Part shown: positions 1 through 9,873 of the stretch, piece after piece
Layout of the letters: each line of letters starts with the position of its first letter
Position numbering within the stretch: position 1 is the stretch's first letter
Origin: Klebsormidium nitens
Taxonomy: Eukaryota > Streptophyta > Klebsormidiophyceae > Klebsormidiales > Klebsormidiaceae
DNA: 24,102 nt
Reading direction: 5' to 3'
Assembly: GCA_000708835.1 (NCBI GenBank)
Contig: DF237460.1
Span: 43,748-67,849, forward strand
Notes under the pieces: generated by a model
The model's database searches: none
Seen by the model: the letters and a program-made list of their open reading frames with translations, nothing else
What the model was told of the DNA's origin: nothing
Translations under genes and position numbers: made by a program

Positions 1-765
1 CTTCTAACAAATTCGGAACTCAGTTTTTCCCTTCGACAGTTTAGTGCCCGTAAACGATTACCACCATGGATTTACGAAGTAGTCACATGCATCCTTCCCC
101 GTTACAATCTTCAAAGCTTTGCAGATTTCACTCGCTCGGGTAGAATTCCCAAGGGCACATGGTGCAGAACAATGACTTCAAGAATAAAGAAGATCGACCT
201 TCAAGAATTGTTGCACAGTATGCAAAACAGAGGCACTGCAGCTGGCCGTTTCTATGCGGAGATCCGAGGTGTGTCACCTCAAATCGATCCGTATATTTGG
301 AATTTCGACCGCACATCCACCCGCTTTAAGTTTTATTTGCGTTCGCACTCTTTTGGACTGCAAGCCCGAATCGTTCATGACGGCAACACATCTCATGCGA
401 ATCACAGCATTGTACAGAATGGGACATCCATAATGACAACTTTCAACATCAACAAAGCCTGCAAAGTGTGCCATTCGACCACACAACACGAAGATGAAAA
501 ACACTTTATGCTCCAGTGCCCAACATATGCGGAGATACGAGAACATATGCTTCAAAGAATCAGACTCGAACTTATTTCGCAATCTTTTCTACCATGCTGG
601 CAGCGTTTTTCCAACTCTGAACAGCAAATTCAAACCGAGATTCTTCTAGGAAAACGGTTTTCCGACTGGCATAAAGACGTACCCTCAATATTTGACAAGC
701 ATCTACGCCCATTCCTTCTTGCTGCAGTGGATAAACGGAATTCATGTCTGGAAGCAAATTCCTGA
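1..765 (+). mobile_element. LINE (non-LTR retrotransposon) reverse-transcriptase ORF, C-terminal part
   Basis: The reading frame is open from the first base to the TGA at 763-765, so about 254 residues of a longer protein are present and the window edge cuts the N-terminal side. No start is needed; the ATG at 172 is internal. Residues 154-173 form a zinc-knuckle pattern, C-x2-C-x10-H-x4-C (CKVCHS...HFMLQC), as is usual at the C-terminus of LINE ORF2 proteins after the reverse-transcriptase domain. The region before it, with a WIYEVV motif near residue 23, fits the linker between the two. The endonuclease and catalytic reverse-transcriptase motifs would lie outside the window. The stretch after the stop is A/T-rich to about 830, but I see no clear poly(A) tail or target-site duplication. 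The uninterrupted frame suggests a fairly young copy. The family assignment rests on the C-terminal motif only. Confidence 0.75.
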
Positions 766-930
766 TGTTGATATTGCCAGTGTCTGAGCAACATATAAAG
801 TAATGTAATTTTAGCTAACTTCGCAGAGCCATGATATGTCAAAATTACAACCTTCCTGTCATCTCCTTTACATTTTGCGCCGGGACTGTCGCTTTGCCCC
901 TTTATCTCTGCAGATTGAGACGCACCTTGG

Positions 931-1099
931 GTCTCCTCCATGGTTCTACATCAAAGTGCATGCGCGGAAGTACCTTTTCCCCACCGGAAAAAGGCGGGCC
1001 CACTCAAAGAAGCCAAGGGACCCTCGGGGGGTTTTTAACGGCTTCCGCGTTTAGTCTAAATCTTAGAATAGCTTTGATGTAGAACCTTGGGTAGGAGAC
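931..1099. repeat. Foldback (inverted repeat) with nested hairpins
   Basis: Bases 931-956 and 1072-1099 are near-perfect reverse complements: about 15 uninterrupted pairs on the inner side (GGTTCTACATCAAAG against CTTTGATGTAGAACC), a small mismatch and bulge, then GTCTCCT against AGGAGAC. Inside the loop, 963-970 (CGCGGAAG) pairs with 1042-1049. A further small hairpin lies at 973-994 (CCTTTTCC against GGAAAAAGG). Read as RNA this would be a long, bulged stem-loop. It could be a foldback or MITE-like element, a hairpin small-RNA precursor, or a chance remnant. I saw no target-site duplication. Confidence 0.6.
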
Positions 1100-1969
1100 T
1101 AGCCTAAGTGAGAACTTGTTATGCGGAACATAGCAGGTCTATCTCAAAAGCTTAGGTTGTGCTGTCGTTTAACACATTGAATCCTTCATAGGGCTGCTTC
1201 TAGCACTCGAAAACCCTAATCACCGAGAACTTGTTTACCCGTACCGGTAAAACGGTCGGTTGTCAAATGAAACCATCGATCTCGAGTTGCACGGTCGGGT
1301 CGTGTTAAATGACGTGACACAATCTCGGAGTCCGCCATTCGATACTTTCCCCTCTGCTAAGCAACGGCATGGCCTCGCTTGGAATATCATCTGCATGGAC
1401 TGATGGTTATAAGAGAAGATCCCACCCAAACTTTCTGCCCGGCAGGTTTCGGCTTCTGAATACATGAGTTTGTTCATCAAATTCTTCGGAAGAGGTAGCC
1501 CTCATTGACTTGCGAACGTATCAGAGCCAACGCCTCCCCAGCCTCGACAAGTACACAACAATTTGTCGGTAGTTGTCAAAACTGAACCGCCGGAAAGCTC
1601 TACATGATGCCTTTCCCAATTCAAAGGGACGCACACGCTGCAACAATGTACACGACCATGACCTACTGCTCAGTGGGCCCACGACGACCCACCACGCCTC
1701 CAAGCTGCCAAGCTAGCATAAGCTACGATTTGTGCAAGCTAGCGTTAGGGCATATCGGTAGATTAATACCGACGGTACTAGAGACAGGGTTATACCCCTA
1801 TATTCTGTACGTAGGAAGTGTACATGCAGTGGTAGAGTAGCTTAATTTTCTAATCAAATGTTCAGACTCGCAACAAATTGTGTACTCGCTCCCACTGTCC
1901 GCTACTGTAGGCAACACCGTGGTGCAGTGCTTTACAGCAATACGAACGGTCGATTAGGTTGCTGGTAAA

Positions 1970-2057
1970 CTAGACCTTTGAACGAGGAACTTGTAAAGTA
2001 CAATTCACACGAGCTAGACCTTCTTAGGAATATGTGAAGTACAATTTACCCATCGAG
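1970..2057. repeat. Imperfect 44-bp tandem duplication
   Basis: The segment at 1970-2013 is repeated at 2014-2057. Both copies begin CTAGACCTT, share GTAAAGTACAATTCAC or GTGAAGTACAATTTAC in the middle, and end in CGAG. No coding potential is evident. Confidence 0.7.
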
Positions 2058-2353
2058 GTTCACCCATGTATTTTGCCGTCTAGTAACATTCGCCTTATCA
2101 CCACCGCATCGTTGAAATAGTTGTCAACCTACTTGAGACCGCGCCGTACTTGTTACGGCAACTGCAGAGGGGTTGGTTATCACTACCGCGTGCTTGTCCA
2201 GTTCAACGCATGAGGTTTCGAGAGTCCTATCTATGTACTTCTCTATACAAGCGTGCTGGCGCCGAAATCTTCCGAGTGACACGAAATTGACGACCTGACA
2301 ACCCTTGATATGCTCGAAAGCGCGCGGATACTGTACACCTAACCTTGACACAA

Positions 2354-2388
2354 CGTGGTCGTTTACCAAAGTACGTGATCGTTTACCA
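2354..2388. repeat. 20-bp tandem duplication
   Basis: Two adjacent copies with a 20-base period: CGTGGTCGTTTACCA at 2354 and CGTGATCGTTTACCA at 2374, differing at one base in 15. It lies just downstream of the oxidase gene in the transcription sense. Function unknown. Confidence 0.65.
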
Positions 2389-2481
2389 GACGCGGGATCT
2401 GGCCTGATCTAGTTCGGCGTATGTAAGCGGATGTTCGCTACTCGGGACGAGCGCCTCTCCTCTAGAGACCTCGTGCAAGAC

Positions 2482-5400
2482 TCACAACCTCGCTCGTCGA
2501 GCCAAGAGCTCTTCCACCTCCTCGCCACGTGGCAGCTCCACAGAGGGTTTGCTTTCGAAGCGGCCAAGCGCAAATCGATGTAAAGGAACTTCGGGGCACT
2601 TTCCGGTTGTAGCTAGATCGGCCATGATCTTCCCAATGAGGGGGCCAAACTTGAAGCCATGGCCTGTATGGAAAGGCCGTATAAGTGAGCGGCAACCTTC
2701 TTTTTAGAAGCTGATACGTCTTAGCGAACCGGTCAACCTGACAATTCGCCGACAAGAAGCTGCCGTTGTTGGGAAAGATAATCAGGACGAAGTGATATGG
2801 CCAACGGCATCATTCGTTGTCCGACAACAAATGTGGAAAATGGCACTGACAACACTGGTCAATGACGGTAGGTCAAATACGCTGTCACGCATGAGTCCCT
2901 GACGATGCATCCGCAACAGAAGTGTCCCCTTTCTCTTCAACGAGCTGCTTGAATCCCCGGGAGCATCAAGTGCGCATCAGAAAGCAGACGCTACGCACCG
3001 GAGAACCCAGCCGCAACCAGAATTGGGCCCTTTTGTTTCGGTTGGTCGGGCAGCGGCAGAAAGTCGAGGATGAAATCCTGCAACAGGTGTCAAAGATACT
3101 CAGTACAATACCAGGGCCTGGCCTCGACACTCTGCCGGCCAGTGTGGAGAAGGAAATAAAACCTTTGGATCTCGGATCTCACCCGTCGCCTCCTTTTCTC
3201 CACGCCTAACAGAGAAACACACAAACGCCTTACTCGGACGACAAATGCTAACATCACCCAGCGTCGTGAAAGACCTGCAGCCCTTGTCAACCACCAACGC
3301 ATTGACTCCACAGAATTAGTGAACAGGCCAGGAAACTCGGTTAAAATCATGAGATCATATCAGCTTTCCAGAGCTGACGTCATACGTCAGTTTTCGCTAA
3401 CATTGCTCGCCTCATGCGTCGTTCAAGATACACGCAACCCTCCGCAAACATAGAAAACCTAACAAGGTTACTTAACCAGATTCCCTAACAAAGAAACCTG
3501 ATCAGATAACGTAGTCCATCTTATCTGGTGTCTTGAGATCTACGCACCGCTTTGCGAGCGCAATTTTCAGCAGAAGCTTTGTTTGATGTAAAAAACGGCG
3601 AAAATAGGCGAACCTTGAACCTGAAGCCTGATACCACTGACCCTTAACTCGCGGAAATACATGCACCCCTCCGCCTGCTCCACTTTGCGTTTGTTTTCAA
3701 ACCTCACTGTGCCTACCCAGACCACAAAATGACACCTACTCAGCTGACGTCACTGACCTCGTCTGGCGTCATGGAGTACATGCACCCCTCCGCAAGCGCG
3801 GGCGCGTCCGTCCTCACAGCACTCCCAAACTTTTCCCTCAGAAACGGCACCACGTACTTGTGGACGTCCGCGAGGAGCGGCTCCGGCGCGCGGGCGTCCG
3901 GGTCGCAGAGCGGGCCCAGGTGGAAAGCGGCCTGCGGGACACAAGAAGATGACGTCAGCATAACGTCGTTCGCTCGAGTTGAACGCAGGAGAAGAAAGGA
4001 ATATGGCGTCGGGAGGTGCCGTCATGGCCCTCGGCTTCTTGCGGTGTCGGCCGGCCGAGGAGTGCAGGCGGGAGGGAAGCAATACGACGACAGCACTGGA
4101 GAGAGCCAGTGAGCTCGTGGCACGACGGCAGCCATGCAGGTTGCTAACAACCCTGCTGCCCGGGTCTGGCTGACGTCAGGACGAGATACCAGGAAAACGG
4201 CCCGCTGACTTCACTCGACTTTTGGATCCGCAGATTCGGCTGAGTCTGACCATAAGATGCGCTCAGCAACATGGGCAAAGCCTTCTACTCTCGTCCAACG
4301 CAGTGGGTCCACTGCCTAAACGATTGAGTGGGTTGCCTCTTTGACTCCAATAAAAGTCAAAGACAGCTCACAAACGGCCAAAGCGGCCCAAACGACACCT
4401 CAACTTTTCCGGTTGGACAGGGCCCACAATCTCCACGGTCGCTCACAGAACGTTGAGCTTATGAAATTGCCAACTAGATGGGCGAGCTCCCTTAGGAGGC
4501 GCGGACGGGGTGCACACTGACAGCTAGGCAGACGGGATTACCTTCAGGAGGCCGGGAAACTCGAGGCACGGCATGCCGTAGATGAGCGCCGGCTGCTCGT
4601 AGTTGATGAAGACGGGGAAGCCCTTAGCGGCACTGAAGCCGTCCGTGCCAATAGTGCGCCAATAGGCGACCTGGAAAAGGGTAGGAAACGAGGTGACGTC
4701 AGATGGGACGTAAAGCTTGACGACCGGGTCAGCAGTAGAAGGGACACATTCCCACTGGTTCACGAAGTTTGATTTCCAGGAAACAGATTGCGTTGCCAAC
4801 CTGCCTTCGAAAAGATGAAATGGCGACAGCCAACCTGAATTGCAGGAAGACAGACTGTCTTTCCCAATCCCCGCAGAAGCCGGAATGGCGGAATCGCAAT
4901 AGCGGGGGTTCTTGGCGAACCTACCAAATAGAGACCATGCGCGGATAAGCACCCCAAGAAGCAGGACGCTTTACAGGGGGGAAAGGCCCAGAACAGGAGC
5001 GTCAATCTACTTGGGAACAGTTGAACGAGTCTAACTCCTGGAAAAGCAGAGACAGACAGCGCTGCTTTTTCTCACAAAAGGGCGTCTTTCCAAGAGCAGG
5101 AAAGGACATCAAGACTTACAAATCAGCGGGACGAGAAGCGAGAGTGGAGACCGATAAGAACATAAAGGGGACCCGAAGGGAAGGTCCGCAGGGAGTAGAT
5201 GGTAAGAAGGGAATCGGAAAGACGAAGGAAGAAAGAGAATCGGAGAAGTACGCACAGTCGTATGAAGGGGCTCGACCGGCACCTCAACCCCGGCGATCTT
5301 TTTGAAAAGCGACTTGCTCCATGCGCCTGTAGTTGAAAGGGAACGCCGTTAGCGGTTTCTGCAGAAGACCAAAGGCTCAGATAGGGGCATCCAGGACAGA

Positions 5401-8131
5401 TGTGGGCTGTAGTATGTGATCCTTCTCAAGGCATTGAAACGGGCAAACCTGCGGATTGTTATGAAACATTAGCCGAGATCTCGCTTGTTTGAACTGGAAG
5501 CTTGGATTGTGAGCCGCGAGAAAACAGCAGTTGAACCCCGGGATGCGCAAATGCCAATCCGCAACCGACTCGAACGAGGATAACGTCAGCCGCAGCTCTC
5601 TTGCATACCAGGCTTCGCGCAAACGTCAGCGTACAGAGAGCCCACAACAGCGTCCAAAATCATAACGAGGTCGAGGCTCCTTGAGCTCAAAGTCAGGTCA
5701 AAGGGAAGAACTCCGTGACCTGCTGCAATGACGCACTTCTTGCCCGCAAAGACCGTGCGTCCGTCGTTCGCCAAAACTTCTACCCCGGTCGACCCGTCAA
5801 CAAGCCGCTTCGTGCCGATGTGCTCTATCTGCGGGTCAGGGGGCAGGCTCGTGTCATGCTGACGTCTAGAATCATGCGCTTAGTTTTGAGTGAAAGAACC
5901 AGAAAGACCCTGATTCGAAGGTCTACGATCACTCACCAAGCATAGGCAGATATCCTGCACATTCTGACACCTGACTTGCAAAGAACGCCGACAAGAGCAG
6001 CAAAAATGGTTGTCGCTTTCTCTTGAGCTTCATCTGCCAGACAAGGGTAAGCCTTCTTGGAAACCGACACGGGCCCATCCAAGGCGTAAAAGGGCCGGCA
6101 GCGTACCGTAGCTTTTTCCACAACACTGGGGGCCTCGTTCATTCAGAAACGGGAAACTTGATGCTACGATGGAAACCTTCAATACAAAGAGAAACTCAAC
6201 GATTCGACCCAACCTCCCCGAACGCCCCCTTACAAACGCAGCGAGACTCGCCGAAAGCACTTCACAAGCGATTGGTCAAGACAGAACACCGTCCTGCAAT
6301 CTTCACGGCGCTATGTCGAGGGAAACTTAAAACGCGCTCGAAAAGACAATAACTAGCAACGGTCCTTGCAGCCTCACCTTGATTCGGTCCCTGAGCGTTG
6401 CACCCCGTGCAGTGGCTAGTCGCTGAAACATCGCGACAGCCTTTGTGGCGTTGAGCACACCTGAAAACAACGGAAAGAGCAAATGTGAGCAACAGGCGAA
6501 GATAAGAACAAAACGTTCGGGCTGCGTTTTGCGTTGGTTCCGTTTTTGGCCCCTATTTGCAAGGTGCTAAATGAGCTGTCATTGCCACACACACACGCGA
6601 CCGTTCAATAATGAGAACAGTAAAAGGAGTAAGCAAACGCTGGCGCAGATAAAAGTTGTCTCGACCAGAAATGAACTTGTCCCGGCTCTTAACGAGGTCC
6701 TCACAAGCCAGTTTCGACCGCTTTCAAGAGGTACAATCGTTGAAAGCAAGAGCGCAATATCGGATGACGTCAAGGGTGATTGGACGGGAGGAGGAGCGCC
6801 CAACCTGCGGCGGGGCTGTAGATGGCCACGTGGTCGTCTGGGAGACGCAGCTGCGGGAAGCGGTCCATCGCGGCTGCGGCGGTCAAGACCTCGTGCTCGA
6901 CTTTGTGTACCTCGCAGGAGCGGATGAGGCCCTGCAACCGAGGTGCGAAATATTAGATGAAACATTCGACGACGCCAGCTGAGATTGGATTTCGACCATG
7001 CAGAAGTCCGAGTCAGCTTCAGGAATACTCCTACGTCGACTTCTCTTCTCCAGAGGTTGAGGAGGACTCGTTCCCTACCTTTTGGGAACACCAACTGAAA
7101 AGGGGGGATTCTTTGCGCCGCACTTCTCCAAGAAGGTCCTGTTTCAGAACGGCGTGTAAAAGCTATGCGAGCACTGGGTGTTAAAGACATCAGGAAGGAC
7201 TCTCCACGAAAATTTGGCTTCTGCTTGCGGTTCACGTCTTCGATCAAACTTACTTTCAGAATCTTACTCCACGCAACCTTTGCGAGTAGGTTGCGTCTGA
7301 ATGTTCGTGGGCCGTGAATCATTTGCCTACAAAGATCTTCGTTTCTCGTGTAGTACTTGGCCTGACGATTTGGTGAATGTGTATGAACTTAAGACAATAC
7401 GAGGTAAGATTCCTCACGACTTCGGAAGGATGCGGATGCCAGACAAAGGCTGTTGCTCTGAGCAACTTCGGAAGATCCACACCGGCATACTTCAGAAAGC
7501 AGTGGTTTGGTGAGACCAAATGAGGCAAGAACGTACCTGCACTTCAGCATTGTTGCGCCGCCCAAAGTCGAGGCCCCCTGTCTGGGTATAAACCCGTACG
7601 CCCGCCTCCTGCTGTGCCTCTTCCCATAGGTTATACGACAATTCCATCATTTTCTGCACAGAAAAGACGCCATCAACTACTGACAGGTCCCTGATGCTGG
7701 TGAGAATATGAAGCAGAAGGGCCTCCCTCCAGTGTAATCTACCAAACTCCTCGTCCAGATGACTGTATCTCAGACTTGCCCGGGCTGCATAACTTCTGCA
7801 ATAAGTAACCTCTCTTTTAGAAACATTGTTAGACCTAGTTCGGGAACATCTTTGAAAGAAAAAGGAAGGACACAGAGAACCCAAAAGAGAGAAACTCAGA
7901 AAGGGAAGCATGCGAGAGCAGTAATCATGCCAAGCAGCTCACAGTGTAATAGTCCTGCGGATATGTGCGCCGAATGATCCTTGACTCCCCATGACTGGAC
8001 CCCCGCCGGTGCAGGAAGTCAAACTGCTCAAGAAGGAGCACCGTTCGACCACGGCGCGTCAATTCCCAAGCAGTGGCGCTGCCCATGATGCCAGCGCCCA
8101 CCACGATGACGTCGTGGGTGATGTCAGCCAT
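2482..8131 (-). CDS. PIPOX: Peroxisomal sarcosine / L-pipecolate oxidase, 10 exons
   Basis: This flavoenzyme of the monomeric sarcosine oxidase family oxidises N-methyl or cyclic imino acids such as sarcosine and pipecolate, giving H2O2 in peroxisomes. Exons in coding order: 7943-8131, 7537-7653, 6805-6931, 6378-6460, 5720-5828, 5256-5326, 4542-4670, 3758-3931, 2999-3077, 2482-2663. The sum is 1260 nt, 419 residues, the usual family length. Visible landmarks: dinucleotide-binding GAGIMG at 12-17; [12 protein letters not shown] at 43-54; CMYS with Cys325, matching the cysteine that links FAD covalently in bacterial homologues; GFSGHGFK at 357-364; and C-terminal ARL, a type 1 peroxisomal signal. 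The ATG at 8131 precedes the FAD fold directly. Several donors are weak: GTTGGG after exon 3, GTCACG after exon 5. Exon 6 and exon 9 are short but phase-exact. The 3' end of exon 8 is partly duplicated in the next intron. Substrate preference cannot be read from sequence. Confidence 0.9.
3636..3793 (-). repeat. Partial tandem copy of oxidase exon 8 end plus donor
   Basis: Seventeen bases of exon 8 (3777-3793), which encode AEGCMY around the FAD-linking cysteine, recur exactly in intron 8 at 3658-3674, an offset of 119. Both are followed, 22-25 bases further in coding sense, by the same GTCAGTG donor (3752-3757 in the gene, 3636-3641 in the copy). Similarity continues more weakly upstream of the 17-mer. 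The copy has no in-frame stop near the motif, but changes the residues after CMY from SMTPDE to FRELR. Confidence 0.75.
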
Positions 8132-9873
8132 CTGATGAAGAAGGCTGTTCGACTATGAGAACCGGATGGAAAGTTTGTAAACGATGTGTTAGCATTTTGA
8201 AAACAAAAATTATAGGGAACATATTAGCGTGTTCGATCCCTCTCTCTCCTTTTACGCCCAATAGATCTGAATCCACGCCAGAGGCTTGAAGGAAGAAAGC
8301 TGCTGCCAGAAAAGGACACGCAACTGAATGCAGTTGCGGGTAGACCTCATCCTGAAATGTTTATAAGGCAAGGAAAATGTGAAAGCTTCAGGACTGGTGT
8401 CTAAACGACAACCACTGACCACTGTAAATGATAAATGATAAGCCCCCCAGCTGTGGCATGCTGCAGGCCTTATCGTGTGTTGTCAGCTCCTGGAGATCAA
8501 GGACGATGTATTAGTCCGAGAACGTCGTCATCAAGCTGCTTGAGCAATCGAGTATTAGACAGCATTCAGCCTGACGGCTGCTCGACAACAACAGAGCAAC
8601 CATGATGCAACGTCGATTGTTTAATCCTGCTTTGATTGGCTGCAAGCTCAATGGATATTCATGTACAGACATGTGCCAGAACATTGAATGAAGCGCAGGG
8701 GGCCAATCAATCTCCTTGAAGTACGCCACAGCAAAACACAAGCGCATTTGTGTCTCATACTCCCTACTTGACCAAGACATCCCAGACAAGAGAAACCCAT
8801 GTTTGAAAGCGGCCGGTCAGTTTGCGCAGATGAGCAGCATTTCAGCTCCTTGAGCAGAAAAGGCGACCACTATAGGCACTACTTTTTAAGCTGAGGAGGA
8901 GAGATGCTAGCGATAGCTCAACATATCTCCCAATGCTTCAAGATTGCGGTCCCAAATCTGGGTCCACACCCGGCGAGTCAAAAGACCGATGCTGCCAGCT
9001 CATCTCGGAGATCTCAATTGCATATGATACAGACACATTGGATTGAAAGGATAAGAGGTACTTTTAGTAAAATTTCAGCTGGTCCTGCTTCCAATGCTGG
9101 CGATTCAACTCACTCACTTTAGCTTCAAGCGTGATCGTAAGTCCAACGGAAGATGCCAAATCTGCTCCCCTGCTCAGCTGCAGGCTCAGTGGGCCCAAGC
9201 CTCAAACTTCAAAGTGCGCTGCCAGAGCAAAGGAGCCATGCGCACCACTTCTGTTTGAGCCTCAAGGCTCAAGGCTGATCTCGAGTCGTGGGGCTCACGA
9301 GTCAGAGGCTGAGATGCTCGATCCCCACACTGCTACGAATTCTGGGTTGTCCCAAAGGGTGTACATGTGAATGCGCTCCATTGGATCGTTACCGAACGTA
9401 CCGTGCGGTTTGGCAGACGGGTCCCGGGTCCGTCAGGGGCCCGTAGCCGCTGGAGCTAAGGTACGCCGTCTTTGAAGAACGGCACCAAACACGTTGTGTG
9501 ACCCTATCGTGTGAGGGTATTCTCACCAGGCTGGAGTCAGGTGGCGCGAAAATGGGAATTTTCAAGCTGCTTGAAACAGAAAGTTTCTCGTCTCTCAATC
9601 TGAATCAGAAAGTTGGAGGAAGGTCTGGCAGGACGGTTGCAGAGGCGCAGATCCGAGAAGAACATTTTGCGAGAGCGGGGCGGCAGGGCGCTTTGAGTCG
9701 TGAAGGAGACTTGTAAGTTGCTTCTTCCAGCAGTCCCTTGAGAGTAAAAGTACGGTGGTCGCAGCGCTTGCAAGGGCAAGCCCCACCGGAAGAGGACAGA
9801 ACTTGGTTGTAGGAGTTGTACGAGAAGACAGGAGGTTCACCAAACAAGGGCTGAGTGCAAAGAGGTCACAGCC
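8132..9873. other. Divergent spacer between oxidase and eIF1A genes
   Basis: The two genes start here in opposite directions, so the stretch should hold both promoters and 5' UTRs. I see no convincing TATA box or ORF. Small repeats are present: CTCAAGG units at 9261-9275 and a short inverted pair, CTCAAAC at 9201-9207 with GTTTGAG at 9253-9259. I found no tRNA; a tRNA-like GTTCGATCCC at about 8232 lacks the rest of the fold. Confidence 0.6.

Larger units (their letters stand above)
766..2481. other. Intergenic region between LINE and oxidase gene 3' end
   Basis: I see no convincing gene here. Open frames are short, mostly without ATG starts, and resemble no known family. The stretch holds the retroelement's 3' flank, a foldback structure at 931-1099, a 44-bp tandem duplication near 1970-2057 and a 20-bp one at 2354-2388. 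The minus-strand oxidase gene must end its transcript in the right-hand part of this region, but I cannot place its polyadenylation site. Confidence 0.6.

Noticed and set aside
6579-7322. Minus-strand open frame of about 247 codons
   Set aside because: It overlaps oxidase exon 3 in another frame; the homologous frame ([10 protein letters not shown]...) is the real one. It has no family resemblance.
8225-8255. tRNA-like box (GTTCGATCCC followed by a T run)
   Set aside because: No matching acceptor, D or anticodon stems can be drawn upstream.
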